Counted from the first letter of the stretch, positions 44,561-57,387 are shown. The stretch: DNA of 64,000 nucleotides from Massariosphaeria phaeospora (GCA_011032825.1 JAADJZ010000036.1:62001-126000), one strand, 5' to 3'. The notes: generated by a model not told the origin, from the sequence alone. Made by a program: numbers and translations.

Positions 44561-45179
44561 TTAGCTAGCTAGGTATATATAGAGTTATTTTATCGCAAAG
44601 ATTTATAAAGTACTCTACTAAAAAATCTTTGCGATAATATTATTTGTACGTAGCTCTAGAGCTTTATATCTAGAATAGCTATTATTTTCGAAAATCGTGC
44701 ACAACTCGAAACTGTGCACGAAGTGCACAAGTATTGTAAATTCTTAGCTTAGTAGCTATACGCAACTTTTAACAGCGCAAAACAGCTTACATTAAGTAGC
44801 TGCAGTAAATGCAATAAGTAAAAAAGCATGCAAAAAGTAATAATCCTGTTTTTCTTGTAGTACTACTAGAATTCAAGCGAGTTGTAGCTTTTATAGCCGT
44901 TGATTATAAGCAAGTAGTATACGCTAATAGTATACTTTTTTGTATACTTATTTATAATAGTTTAAGCTTGCTTAAACCTACTTTAGTACAAGTTGAAATA
45001 GCTTATGTACAACTATTTATATATGTAGCTTACTCTACTTTAGGCAGTTAATTTAGCGTAGTTTTTTTTTTTTTTTTTCTTTAGTTGCACTGTTATAGTT
45101 ATAAGCCTAGAAGCTTTTATTTAATTGCTGCGTTTACCTATTCGACGATACTCAACACTAAAAGCAAATTTAGCAAAGT
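44561..45179. other. AT-rich stretch, partly repeated
   Basis: No coding content recognised. The part at 44,690-44,960 resembles segments near 19,240-19,460, 21,790-21,830 and 60,480-60,660, so it is probably shared Fot1-family sequence. A T-rich run is at 45,062-45,082. Confidence 0.5.
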
Positions 45180-47640
45180 AATAATTACTTAGAAGTAGAA
45201 AATGTAGGTAGCGAAAGCGTTAGTTACTTTTAAAAAGCTAAATAACTAGTTGAAATAGCTATTTACAAAGAAAATCTCTATAGACTAAAATAGTTTATAG
45301 AAATATGTTAATCCAAATCTAACGCCAAAGAAGCTAAAGAAGCTAGAGAATAAAAAGCTAGTTGAGTTTAAAGTAAAGAAATTTAGAAATTCTTAGCTAA
45401 ACGAGTAGATTGATATTTCGAATTTAACAGCAACGAAGCTCGCTACGTACAACTTCTAGGCTAGACAATTCAATCGAGATAAAACTAAGTAGCTTACGAA
45501 AGAAAAAGCTTTTTGAAACCTAAGTCTAAAGATTGTATAGTTAATTAATATTAAGTATTTAAACTTTATACTCAACTACGCAAACGCCTATAGCTAGCTA
45601 AAAACGCTAAAGAAGCACTTTTGTTTATTAACTAAAAAAAGAAATTATTAGCTAAGAGCTTAGTACAAAGCAGTTTGTGTAAAGCCAAAAAGAGCTAATT
45701 TAAACACGTAGTTTAACAAGTAGGTAGTAACTACTTAACTTTTTACAAAAGCGAACATGTTAGAAATAGCTAGCAACAAAGCGTAGAAAGAGTTTGTTTT
45801 ATTAATTAAAAGTTTTGATAATAGCTAGTTGGCTACTTAGCTACAGAACCTTATTAAGAAAAAGCAAAATAATAATTTTTTTCTACTAATTACGAATCTA
45901 ATCGCAGAATTTAAATTGTACTATTGCTGTACACGGCTAATAGCGTTAAAGCTAAAAACGTTTGCTACGCTCGAAGTAGCAAGTAGCAGCAGCAATTAAA
46001 AAACGCTAGCTGCAGCTTAGGTAGAAAATTTATAGCTAGCTTAAGCTCGTGTAGAACTATACATACTAAAGTGCTTTAATAAGTAGTACTACAAGTTTAA
46101 AAGCTGCTTATACGTTAACTTAGTAGTACGTGCAAAAAGCTAGAAGCTAATATAAGCAATCTAAAAAAAGTTTACAAAACTTTAAAATAGCTTTACTTTA
46201 AACTTAACAGCCAACGCTCTAAAAGTAGTAGAAAAAAACTTTTTAAAAAAAAAGCGTAGGCTAAGATCTAGAGTACGTTTGTAATTAGTATAGACAATAA
46301 ATAGCTAGCGCGCAATAGGCTACATGTTAATGCAGTGCTACAAATAGCTATAGCTACAAAGCTATTAGCTCTACTACTACTTACGAAGTAGATTTTCAAC
46401 TTTAGCTCAAACTACTACGTTACGAATACGAAAGCAGCAAATTGAATTACAATATAGAAAAGAAAAACCTTAAACGTTGTATATGCAAGCGAAGTTCTTG
46501 CTTAAGTAAAAAAGTAAAGTAAAACAGTAATCAAAGTTAAGATTTTAATAGAAAAAAAAACGATAAAGCTTACGTAAGTAGCTTATATTTCTAGCTTTTT
46601 CACAAGCGTTGTTAGTTTATTGCGAAGCTAATTTCTTAGCATTTACTTTAACTTAGGCAGAAACTATTTGTATTAAAAAAAAGCTTTAGACGTAATTTGT
46701 TTACTTTAGTATAGAAATAAGCACTAGCTCGTTGATATAGAAAGAGCTTAGCGAGCTAAGCTAGCGTTAATATTAGTATACGCTGCTTAGTACACTAAAC
46801 TCTTAAAAAAACTAAAAAAAAAACTTAGTTTTAGTTAGAAAACAGCGCATCGCATGTTTAGCTACGTTAACTAAAAAGCAATTAAGCACTCAAACAATTA
46901 TGTACTTGAAATTAATGTTAAAAAGTAGTTAATTGCTTTAGCATAAACAAACTATTAAGTTTGTATTAAAACAAAGCTTTATAGATTTGTAAGTAGAAAA
47001 GCTTAAAGCAAGCTAGCTAATTGTCTATTCTACTAACTAGGCATAAATCTAGTTTAGCTAAGAAAAAAAAATAAGCGCTGCTATAATAGAGATTTATAAA
47101 TGCTTTATATAGTATGCTTGTATAGCAAGTAGCATAAAGCTACTTACTTACTTAATAAAAGCTTAAAAACTCTCAAGCGTACAGTTATGCGCTTGCTAGC
47201 TAAAATCAAACATTAGTTTAGCGCAATTGTAATAGTTGTAAAGCTTAATAGTAAGCGTAGATATAGTAAGCTTTTATATGTACTTAGAAATCTTAGCATT
47301 ATCGTAGAGCTTCAAGCGAAGTATACTAAAAAGTAAAACAGCTTATTAGAACAAGCTAGATATAAGGCTAGATAGCTTTACGTATTTGTTTTCTTTCGAT
47401 TAATAGCTACTATAGGCTATAACGAGCTAGACTAGTTTCTTGCAAAGCTTTTAAAAGTACCTCGCACTAAATTGCTACTAAAACAGCGATTCGTTTCTTT
47501 TACACGAATATACTATTTTCATTACTATACTATTAATCTATTTTAAGTGTTATTAAACTTACAATTAAACGTAGTCTTACATTCAAATCGCTTTATTAAA
47601 ATACTTTCAATAAATTAATTACCTCGTTTACAATGTTTGA
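45180..47640 (+). pseudogene. Ty1/copia retrotransposon relic (gag to integrase)
   Basis: The plus-strand frames give a copia-type gag up to about 46,000 (YLNFILNYANAYS, then KPKRANLNT) and a zinc-binding segment near 46,070-46,130. Next come a GAG-pre-integrase box KTAHRMFSYVN-KAI near 46,840 and a CQVCIKTKLYRFISRK-like segment (family C-x2-C-x3-K-x4-F) near 46,960. Integrase core sequence runs to about 47,450 with a TKEQNSLLERA-like box (family PQQNGVAERK). Reverse transcriptase was not found, so the element is truncated as well as broken by stops. No LTR was identified. Confidence 0.7.
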
Positions 47641-47699
47641 TCTATTTAACAATTAAGCTACGTTGCTTTTAAAACACTTAGATAAAGGTTCTATTATGC

Positions 47700-49450
47700 A
47701 GCTAAGCACTTCTTAACCTCTAGTTGTAAATAAAACTAAATAGAATAAAAATGCTAATAAAGAAGTTTAGATTAGTAATAGTGCTAACGTTTTAAAGCGT
47801 AGTTGCGCTTCTAGCGTCGAACTAAGCTAGAATAACCTAGTTCGCTTCGAAGAAAATCTCAACACTTTACTTTTAAACGATAAGAATAACAACGCACTAT
47901 TAAACTTTTTTATAAAGCGAGCTTTTAACAAGCTAAAAACTTAGTAGCAGAATAAGCAAAACTGTATAGAACTTATTTGCTTTAAAGCGTTAAAAGCTCT
48001 ATACTAGAACGAAGACAAAACAGCGCTTGCTAAAGCTATTAGGCAACTAGTCGTGCTAGCACCTGCTCGAACTATTTTTAACTAGGTTAATTTGCCTCGC
48101 TCTAAGCTACTGCACTGCTATTTGAAAAAGAATTGCGTAGACTACAACTAATAGGTTCGCGATTGCAAAGGCTACTACACAAAAAGCTTTAACTTCTTTA
48201 GCAAACTTTAAAAAGTTTTTTTTAAGTTAACGTACGTTACCAAAAACTTTTGTACGCTCTAAAAAACCTATAAAATTTATAAAAGAATACAATTCTTTTT
48301 ATAGTCTTTTACTTAAGCATTGCTTAAAGAACAAATGTTAAGTGCTTTAAGCACTTTTAAAAAACGTAAGCAGCAAGTATACAATTTTATCAAAGCTTTA
48401 CGTTAAAAGCTATTTTAAACTCTTTTTAACTTACTCTTACTTTTTTAATCTCTTTAGACTAAGATTAACTAAACAAGCTTATTTAGCATAGCAGCGAACT
48501 TCACCGCAGCACTTTTTAAAAAAGTAAAAAAGCAACTACGTTACTTTTTGCTGCAAAGTTGCACTACTTTTTACTAAGTAGAGCAAAAAGCTAATTAGAT
48601 CTATTGTAACCTCTAACAGAATAGTAAAATCTAAAAAAAAACTAAAAAAAACAAGAAGCGAGCCGCGTCGCTAATAGAACATAAATTAACTTATTCTAAT
48701 GCCAAACGGCACAAAAAGAAACGCAACGGCTGCTTTAAACTTAAAAAAAGTAATAACAAAAAAAACAAAAGCTCTAACGAGCTAGTTTGCTACGCATGTA
48801 ACAAACTAGGCTATTTTATCTTTGCTTGCTCTAACAAGGCAAAAAAAAACGCTTACTTTAAAAAAAGAAAGAGAAAAAGCAAAGGCTTAAAGAATTAGCC
48901 TTTTACTTTGTAGCCTATATTAACTTGTTATAGTCAAAAAAAGTAGGCACTTTTTGTAAGATGCTAACGAGCAAGAACTTAACGTTTTTTACTACGTTAG
49001 CAGAGATTAAAAGTTTAAAAAACTTAAAAGCAATCGTAGATAGTAGAGCTTATTTTAATGTCCTTTTAGCTGTCGTAGCGAAAGAATAGAATCTAGTACT
49101 TAAACTAATTTCTAATATTTTTTCTATATTGCTAAGTAAATTAGGTTACACTATTTATAGTTGTACTATAGCAGAAGTTTGCATTACAAACTCTAAAGGT
49201 AAAGTACAAACCTATAGAATTTTTTTTGTAGTAGCTAATTTTAAAAAGCTTTCAATGTATCTTAGACTCTTTTAAATAGATTAGTTTTAGCTAAAGTTAA
49301 ACTATTCGCGTTGCTGCATGCTTTTTAGAAGCATAAAAAACCTAAATAGACTAAACTATGCTAAAGTAGCTATAAAAAACGCAGCAAAGTTTGCTTAAAC
49401 TTTAAATAGTTCTAATGCAAAACTTTATGTCTATTCGATTAGTGCACTTT
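47700..49450 (+). pseudogene. gypsy-type gag and protease relic, separate family
   Basis: The plus strand has a gag-like frame with a CCHC knuckle C-YACNKLGYFIFACSNKAKKN near 48,800-48,850 (His changed to Tyr). A retroviral-type aspartic protease follows at about 48,960-49,260: AIVDSRAYFNVL (family DSGADFNVL), then VAKE-NLVLKLISN and KLGYTIYS. Sequence related to neither of the other gag genes here. The chromodomain element copy B begins right after it at 49,626, and no pol of this family is present. Confidence 0.65.
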
Positions 49451-49625
49451 CTAAAGCAAGCGACTAAAAAAAGCAAGACTCTAGTTTGCAACTTAAATAT
49501 TAAAAGTACTAAAACGTAGCGAGCTTTAATAGCTCGTTAGTAATAGCGTCTTATAAAAAGTAAAATTTTGCAATTAAACTTTAGCCTAGTACAACTCTTT
49601 TGCATTAACTTCTGTACAACATGTT

Positions 49626-49913
49626 TGTAATAGGCTAAAAGCTCTATGAATTGCCTTAGTTGTAGAACTTTAGTAGCTATTAACGCTGTACGTAACAGCT
49701 TCGACGATACCTAAAAAAGCCTCGCTAGTTTCTAGTTAACGAAAGCTTTGCGGTATTAAGTTTTTACATAGCCTTTAAAAGCGCTTCGTAGGTGCTTTAG
49801 AAGCTAACTAACTATAAAGTATATAGAGCTCTTTTGTCCGCGCTGTAGATAGACTCTATCGAATTTATTACATTTTTTATCTAGAACCTGCTTTTCTAGG
49901 CGATCTTTTTTTA
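49626..49913 (+). repeat. 5' LTR, chromodomain element copy B
   Basis: 288 bp, TGTAATAGGCT to TTTTTTTA. The terminal CA is changed to TA. Confidence 0.88.
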
Positions 49914-51989
49914 TTTGAATTTAATTAATTTCTACGCAGTGAAAGTCGTGAGATCTTTAAAAAGTACAATACTTTTAGAAGTTAAAAGCAACTTTCAAAA
50001 AACTTCAAAACGCAGCGAAAAAAGTTTTTAGAACTAAATTGCTACGATGAACGGTACCTAGGATAAGTATATCTAGATGCTAGTTGTAGAAGCTCGCAGG
50101 CTAGAAAGCGAAAGCCAAAGCAGCGAAGCAATTAAAAAAGCTCTACGAAAGCTAATAAACAACGACAAACTTAATGTAAAAACTTAAGAAATTTGTTTCA
50201 ATGCGGTAGAAGCTACATATATAAAAATATTCGTTACAAAACTCGTAATAAAACTACTTAAAAGAGTAACAAACGATTAGCTACTAGCAGCGAAGCTAGT
50301 TCTCGCAGGACTTTTAAATTCTAAGCAGCTAGTTAATAACGAAAGTGCAAAAGCTCAGGCACTTATTGAAATACTACAAAATTAAGTTCAAATTCTTTAG
50401 AAAGAAAAAGAGCTACGCTAGCAACACCGCCAACTTTTCTTAGTATTCCAAAAGCTTTTACGCTAATTACAAAGCGCAACAAAATGCTTAACCTAGCTTA
50501 GTTTAATAGAACAAGGTTAGACTACGGACAGTTTAAAGTCTAAGTAGAGAACAAAATGCTTAATAACAAGAATCTAATTAGAAACTTATGCGACTACATC
50601 TACAACTGCTTAATAAAGCAAGCAGCTACTACTAAACTCGCCTAGTATTAAAAACACTATAACGAAACGGCAAAGAAGTTCTAGAAGTACTTTAATAGGC
50701 ACTACTAGAACTACATGCGAGCGCAGAAAGCGCTCAACTAACTTTTTGCTTTTAAGCAGAAGAAAATGTTTTTTTAAAAGTACAATAAAGAATTCATGCG
50801 TTTGCGTACGACGCAAAAATAACGAGCAACGTAGCTACATTAAAAAACTAGTACAAAGCAAAACTTCGCGCTAATCTATAGAATAAAATAGTTAGCGTTA
50901 TTGTTTTTCTAGCATAGCAACTTTAAGACCTAATAGAACGAGTTACTTAGATTAAGAAAACCTAAACCGCGCGAAAGCAAACAACTAGTAGTAGATAGTA
51001 CCAAATTAATTAATAAGCAATACAGAAGCTATGGACTAGAAGCTAGCAACTAAAGCTGCTACCTAAGCAGTCCGCGCGGCTACTAACAACAAGAAAAAAA
51101 GCGAGCCAAATAAGCAAACAACGCAGAAATAACGAAACAACAAAAGAATTACTTTTGCTTTTAATATAGTTTAGCAACTTACATGTCTAATAAATGTAAG
51201 CTCGCAGCTCTAAAGAAGCTCGCTACAACTTAAAAAGCAACTTTTAAACTAGTTAAAACGATAGCAAAAGTTGAGAAAGTCTCTAAGTCTAAAGACTTAG
51301 AAAACTAAACACTTTTAACTAAAAGCGCAGTTAAGAGTAGTAAAAAAAGAACACAGTTTCTTTATTAAATAAGTTTTTAAAGTTTCGCTAGTGCTAGCCG
51401 AACAGGAAACTACTTACAGTACATGCAATTATTAATCAATCTATTTTCGCTTTAGCAATGCTCGACTTCGAGTGCACTACTTATAGTCTTGTTAGCAAAA
51501 AGTTTTGTAAAAAAACTATTTCTTGCGTATTTTAATAAAAGAAAAGCTTGTAGTAGGCATTAGCGAATAAGTTGTTAAAGTTACAAAAGCTACTTAGTTT
51601 ACAATGAACCTAGATAAGCACGAACAAACAGTTTAAGCGTACGTTATAACTAAGAATAACTAATACGATATTATTCTAGAGCGCTTATAGATAAACGGAA
51701 GCTAGGTAACGCTAGCTTTAGCGAAGAAATTGATTTTTATCTATTCAACCAAACACGCGTGCGAAGCTAGAAAGAAAGAAAGCTTAAACAAAAGCTCTAG
51801 CAAGTGTTCGCAGCTGCGTTTAGAATAATAATGCAATAGTCTAAGAAAAAAACTCTAGCGTTAAGATTTTGCCGCGTTTATAGCAGACATCTAGAAAGCT
51901 TTTTAAACTAAAGTAGTAGTCAACCTACGCCTAACGCTGCTTAACTAGATAAAAGATTAGTATACAGCGTTTATGCAGTTTAAGGCCAA

Positions 51990-54900
51990 CAAATTATTTT
52001 CTTACCAAAGCCTAATAGACTACGGCATCGAACTAATTAGAAAGAACAAGAAAAAAGTAGAAGTTCTATAGAAACCTTTGTATAACATGTCTAAAGACAA
52101 ACTATTAGTTTGCAAAAGCAGCTTACTGCGCATTTAGATTGCGGGTTTATTAGAGTAAGTTGCTTTAGGCCGAAGCGCTAGTGTTGTTTGCAAAGAAACT
52201 TAGTAAAGAGCTACGCTTTTGCGTAGACTATTAAGCGCTCAACGCTATTACAAAAAAAACCAATACTCGCTGCCTTTGATTTACGAGACCCTAAATTAGA
52301 TTAGCTAGACTAAATAGTTTACCAAGCTAGACGTTATCTAGGCCTTTTACAAGGTCTAGATTGCTAAAAAAACAAGTAGAAAACAGCTTTCCGTACAAGA
52401 TTTAGATTGTACGAATAAATAGTTTGCCTATTCAGCCTTGCTAACGCTTTGAGTACGTTCTAGCAATTTATTAACTACACTTTGCGTAATTACATTAACG
52501 TTAACGCTTTTGCATACTTAGATAATGTACTTATTTACTTTGAAAGTTCTTAAAAAGACTACCAGCGACGTGTTAAAAAGGTTGTTAACAAGTTAAAAAA
52601 AGCGAGGTTACAACTCGATATTAAGAAATGCGAGTTTGAAGTAACTAAAACTAAATACTTTGGTTTTATTATCGAGGTAGGCAAGAGAATTAGCATGGAT
52701 CTAGAAAAAGTCTGCGCAATTTTTAAATAAAAGGCCTTAGCTTTAGTTAAAAGAGTGCGGAGCTTCGTTGGTTTTGCAAACTTTTACTAGCAGTTTATTC
52801 GCGCCTTTTTTGCAATCGTTTCTCTACTAACAGAGTTAACGAGAAAAAGCGTCAAATTCTGTTAAGAGCTTAAACAACAAAAAGCGTTTGACACGCTTAA
52901 AAAAGAGTTCATATCTAAGCCGTTATTAGCCTATTTTGACCTCAATTTGGAGACCGCTATTGAAGCGGACGCTTCGGAAATGGCTACCAAAAGAGCGCTT
53001 TTTTAAAAAGCAAAAAACAACTTGTAGCAAGCAGTAGCTTACTACTTTGCTAAAATGTTACTTACAAAGTCCAACTACACTATTCACAACAAAGAATTAT
53101 TAGCAGTAATTAAATGCATTACTAAATAAAAAGCGAAGCTTAAAGCAGTGCTAAAGATTACAGTTTACACTAATTACAAAAACTTTCTGTACTTTACTAC
53201 AGCGAGGTTACTAACAAAGCAACATGTCCGCTAGGCGAACATTTTTTCTAAATACAACCTAGAGTTTGTGTACCGCCTTAGGGCAGCTAATAAAAGAGCA
53301 AACGCTTTTTTACAGAAAGAGCAAGATTTTTTCTAAAACTAAAACGATGTTCGGCTAAAAAGCTGTAAATTCTAATTTCTCAAACTAACTAGTGTGTCAA
53401 ACGAGGATAACATTACAAAAGAAACTTTAGGCGTAATCTGCGCGTTCTCGCTTCATAGCACTTCAATACCAACGCTAAATGTACTCGCTAGTAAGCTCGA
53501 TGCTTTCTACAAAGCAAATGTAGCAGAAGCTTTAAAGCAAAATGTTTTTTCTTAGATCAAAAGTGCAGGCTTTAAGAAGCAGAATGCTGCAAGTTCTAGA
53601 CAGAATGCTGCTAGACGAGAAAAAAATGCTAGCACGAAAGACAATTCTAAGAATAATGCAAAAGAGCTGTTTTTAGATAAACTTTAAAATAAAAGAGTCT
53701 AAGAAGACGATTTGTACTAGAAAGCTTTAGAGGCCGTAAAGAAAAGCTAAACTAAAGAAAGTACTCGTAAGAAGTTTCTTCTAAGCCTTTAATTAAAAGC
53801 GTCTTTAGCGAATTGCGCTGTTGAAAACGACGCGCTTCTTTATTAAAAAAAAAAATAAGTGCCAAAAACGTATCAACTGCGCACTAGATTAATCTTCGAA
53901 GCCTACAACTCGCTTATCGCAAGGCACTTTAGCAAAAAGAACACTTACAATATTCTCAAGAGAGATTTCTTCTAGCCAAGAATAAGCTTAGATATTCGAT
54001 AGTACATTGCCAACTGCAATGCATGTAAACAAGCGAAACTATAGCAGAAAATAAAAAGTAGTTTTCTTCGTTCGCTTTCCGTTCTAAACAGGATCTAGAA
54101 AGAACTTTCTATAGACTTTATTACTAACCTGCTGAAAAGCAAGAAGTGCACGAATCTACTAGTTATTACAGACTAATTGAGCAAAGATATAATCTTGATC
54201 TCTATAGCGAAAATTAACGCAGCAACTGTAGCAAAAGTATTTATCGAGAGAGTAGTAGCCTACTACTAGCTTTCTAACGCTATTGTTTCTAACTAAGAAG
54301 CACAATTTGTAAGTAAATTCTAGAAAACGCTTTGCAAAGAGCTTAGAATCGTAAAGCAGCTATCTACAGCTTTTCACCCAGAAACCAACGAAGCTACAGA
54401 AAAAGCAAATTTAACAATTAAAACTGTTTTAAGGCCGTTTGTGAATTAGGACTAGAAGAACTAGGCGCAGCTATGCTCTATTGTACAAATTGCAATTCAA
54501 GAACGAAAAGCAGTGTCGACAAAAGTAAGCTTCTTCTTTTTCTAGCATAGTTACGAGATAGACTCAATTTAGCTCTAAGCAAAGAAAAGAGCGGATACGC
54601 TCTACTAGACAACTTTAGACCTTTAGCGAAGCGCAGTAGAAATAGCTAAAAAGATAAAAAAAGTTATCGACTTCGCGCAAGCTGCTATGGCGGAGGCCTA
54701 ATAAGAGCAGAAAAAATAAGCAAATTGACACAGAAAAGAGGCGCCGCTGCTTCGAGTAGAAAATAAAGTGTAGTTGCAATACAAAAAACACATTTCTAAT
54801 AAGCGCCTAAGCAAGAAACTAGACTAGAAAAATAGCAAATATACAGTTTTACAAGTTAAGTTTTTAGGCAACGTAGTTTTAAACACACTTTCTAAGATAA

Positions 54901-55180
54901 ATCTAATATTTTCAATAGATAAGCTTAGACTTGCGGCAGACAATTCTTTGAAGAGCTAGACAGTGTTTAATTAGCGCTCGAGAAGCGTTACCGTAGAAAG
55001 CGAGCAAGAATAGCTAGTTAAGCGCATTACAAGCGAGCGCTGAAAAAAAGTTAGAAGAAGCTAGAAGCTAGAATATTAGGTTAAATAAACTAGCTATAAC
55101 TAGCCTACATAGGAACTAGCGCTAGAACTCGAAAACACAGAAGCTTTATCTACCTAGCAAGAATTTTCGGCGGCCTACTA
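51990..55180 (+). pseudogene. RT, RNase H, integrase and chromodomain relic (copy B)
   Basis: Recognisable boxes in order: YSLPLIYETLN and TKLDVI near 52,260-52,340; AYLDNVLIYF near 52,510; TAIEADASEM near 52,960; SNYTIHNKELLAVIKCI near 53,070; the integrase finger pair YIANCNACKQA near 54,000; the DFITNLP and TNLLVITDRLSKD-type core near 54,110-54,190; the HPETN box near 54,370; and a chromodomain-like GY-x-EPTWE segment near 55,090. Chromodomain gypsy elements (chromoviruses) use this domain to target heterochromatin. Frameshifts and TAA/TAG stops occur throughout. Confidence 0.85.
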
Positions 55181-55289
55181 GAACGCCGATGGAAAATTGC
55201 TAAAAGACTTTCAAAACGGCACGCCTTTAGAAAGGACGCTAGGACGCTAACGAAGTAAGTAAATTGCTACAGATTAAAAAAAGAGCTTA

Positions 55290-55578
55290 TGTAATAGGCT
55301 GAAAGCCCTATAGATTGCCTCGGTCGTAGGACTTTAGTAGCTATTTAACGCTGTACGTAACAGCTTCGACGATACCTAGAAAAGCTTCGCTAGTTTCTAG
55401 TTAACGAAAGCCTTGCGGTATTAGGTTTTTACATAGCTTCTAAAAGCGCTCCGCAGGTGCTTTAGAAGCTAACTAACTATAAAATATATAGAGCTCTCTT
55501 ATCCGCGCTGTAAATAGACTCTATCGAATTTATTACATTCTTTATCTAGAACCTGCTTTCCTAGGCGATTTCTTTTCA
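55290..55578 (+). repeat. 3' LTR, chromodomain element copy B
   Basis: 289 bp, TGTAATAGGCTG to TTCTTTTCA, the best-preserved TG..CA ends of the four LTRs of this family. Confidence 0.9.
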
Positions 55579-55646
55579 AACAGCACCTGTTGCTTAGCTA
55601 GCAAAAGCTAATATTGCAAGTTGCAACGCTTTTGTTAAAAAGCTGC

Positions 55647-55868
55647 TTACTTTCTCTTTGTTAGAGCAAAACTGCAAGGCGCGCTAAACTAAAGGCATTT
55701 AGCACACTTATCTAACGAAAGATTAACTAGGCACTTTAAATTTTTTTTAGAACAACGGCCGCAAAGAGCAGGCATTTTTAAACTAGTTTTGCAAATACAA
55801 GCAACTTAATTGTAACAATAGCAAGTTAACTTAGAGCACGAATCTACAGAAAGCGAAAACTTGAGCAT
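55647..55868 (-). pseudogene. antisense Zn2Cys6-like ORF, second copy
   Basis: Homologous to the frame at 24,373. The ATG at 55,868 (minus strand) aligns with that ATG, including a shared TTTAACT just before it. From a downstream in-frame Met at 55,775 the frame reads LCGRCSKKNLKCL, then DKCAKCL-stop-FSAPCS. That is C-x2-C-x6-C-x8-C-x2-C-x6-C, with one TAG between the fifth and sixth Cys and one TAA upstream. Here the first Cys, which is Tyr in the other copy, is intact. The sequence differs strongly between the copies while the cysteines are kept. It lies between pol and the 3' LTR on the strand opposite to the element's sense. Confidence 0.6.
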
Positions 55869-56054
55869 AGTTAAACTCAAAGACTTAAAAAAATACAAAA
55901 AAAAGCTACAACACGATAGAAATTAGAGTTAACTTACTTTTATACAAAAGAGCACTTTTGATGCAAAGCACAGAAAGAACTAGCACAGCATAGCAAAACA
56001 GCTATCAAAACAATATTCTTAAAAAAAAGAATAATGTTACAAATAGAAACAATA

Positions 56055-56534
56055 CTAGGTATTGTAAACTAAGCAACGACGTAGAAAAGTTGTTAGAGCT
56101 TGCAAGTTTGCAAAACAAAAGTACAGCAATGCGCAAGGCAGAATTAAGTTAGCAGTTACGTAATAGTAATTAGTGCGATTAGAGTTTTAGTAGACTAAGC
56201 ACACTAAGCAGCGAGCGCTTAGCTAGCCTAAAGCGCTTAGCAACTAAGTACACTAAGCAAACTAAGCAAGACGCTTTTAGCAAAGAATTATAGAACTATA
56301 TAGATTAGCAGAATTTTTTTTATAGTTTAGATTCTTTGTAGTTAACTCTTTTAAGTACATTTTATACATAGATTAGATCTATAGGCAACAGATTGTTACT
56401 TTGTTATTCTATTTAAAATAGAATTGAAATTGTTCTTTTGTTGTTACTAAGCTTTTCGAACACAAAACAATCTCTTAGGCGGAATCTCTAAGTTCGATAC
56501 TAGTACCTTCGGTAAGAGAACACCCCTAATAACA
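56055..56534 (+). repeat. LTR of the inner-type gypsy family, plus orientation
   Basis: Begins TGTTACAAATAGAAACAATA and ends CTAATAACA. Reverse orientation relative to 23,707-24,206 and 30,330-30,829. The middle (about 56,160-56,270) differs from those, with repeated ACTAAGCA units. Confidence 0.8.
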
Positions 56535-57387
56535 CAATACTAAGTAAAATAAGTTAAGTACAATTAAGAAACTTAAGAACTTGTTAAAAATCTTAGAAAT
56601 ACAAAAGCTTTGTTAGTTTGAAAAAACGCTTTAGCACTTTACTACAACGACAACAAACAGCTTTTTAATCTCTAGAACAACTAAACGCTAAAACTGCAAA
56701 TAAACATCGCTGCTAGAAAACAAAAAAGCAAGAAAAAATTTACTTTTCGCTGTTAGCAATACTTATTTAAAAATTCTACTAGTTACAAGCACAGTATGTT
56801 TAGAAACTTAGTTTAAAATTTATTAGCAAAGCTAACATTACTAGCTTTTAAATTAACAAAAGCTTTAACTTTATGCTAACGCTTTAACTAGCGCAACGTA
56901 GAAACAAGCGTAAACAAGCTAGCCAACGCAAACAGCTTTTTTAAAGTAGTATTTTTTTTACTATAATAAAGCAGGAGCTGTAGAAACGCGCAGAAGCGAG
57001 AATAGCAAAGCAAAAGCTGCAAAGAAAGTAGCTAAAAAGTTTGTAGTTAAAAGAAAAAGCTTATAACAAGTGCAAGCAGCTTAAGTTGCTACTTTGCTAA
57101 AGCAAGAATTCTTTAAAGAATTTTTCTAAAAGCTTAATTATTTCTGTGTTTACTTTAACGAACGCGAAAAAGCTTATGTAATAAGCGAATGCTTAATAGA
57201 ATGCTTTAGCTGCTAGGCTTTAGTTAGAGCAATTTTGCACGAAATTACTTTGCTAACTTTTAGCTAAGCTTTAACAAATTCCAGCGTAGCGTAAGAAGTA
57301 TAAAAAGCTTTTTTATCTTATAAATAAAACTGTATTAATTTATTACTTTCTATATTAGAACTTGTTTACTTTGGCAATTTCTTTATA
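56535..57387 (+). mobile_element. 3' fragment of a fourth gypsy-like family with LTR
   Basis: The internal part at 56,535-57,176 is the reverse complement of sequence between 61,712 and about 63,330. It ends in an LTR at 57,177-57,387 (211 bp, TGTAATAAGCGAATGC to CTTTATA) that matches 61,501-61,711 reversed. The plus strand has a Lys/Ala/Arg-rich coding-like segment near 56,980-57,080. The inner-type LTR abuts its left side. Confidence 0.65.
57177..57387 (+). repeat. LTR of the fourth gypsy-like family
   Basis: 211 bp, related in layout to the chromodomain LTR (same TGTAATA start and GGCAATTTCTTT-type end). Contains TATAAAAAGC, a possible TATA box, near 57,300. Confidence 0.75.

Larger units (their letters stand above)
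49626..55578 (+). mobile_element. chromodomain Ty3/gypsy element, copy B
   Basis: 5,953 bp with LTRs 49,626-49,913 and 55,290-55,578. A purine-rich tract AAAAAAAGAG lies just before the 3' LTR. Plus-strand order: gag about 50,000-51,150; CCHC knuckle near 51,155-51,212 with Cys and His changed to Tyr; protease about 51,420-51,720; reverse transcriptase about 51,990-52,570 with YLDNVLIYF (YLDD lost); RNase H about 52,950-53,180; integrase zinc finger and core about 53,900-54,480; integrase C-terminus; chromodomain near 55,070-55,150. No matching 5-bp target duplication was seen (ATGTT versus AACAG), unlike copy A. Confidence 0.88.
55579..56534 (+). mobile_element. 3' end fragment of a second inner-type gypsy copy
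   Basis: The internal sequence at 55,579-56,054 is the reverse complement of the 24,210-24,620 region of the inner gypsy element. It is followed by that family's LTR (56,055-56,534, TGTTAC..TAACA, about 480 bp). Sense is plus. The 5' part of the element is absent to the left, where the chromodomain copy B and an unrelated gag-protease relic lie. Confidence 0.8.

Noticed and set aside
50610..50816. 68-codon minus-strand ORF within chromodomain element copy B
   Set aside because: Shadow of the plus-strand gag region; no motif.
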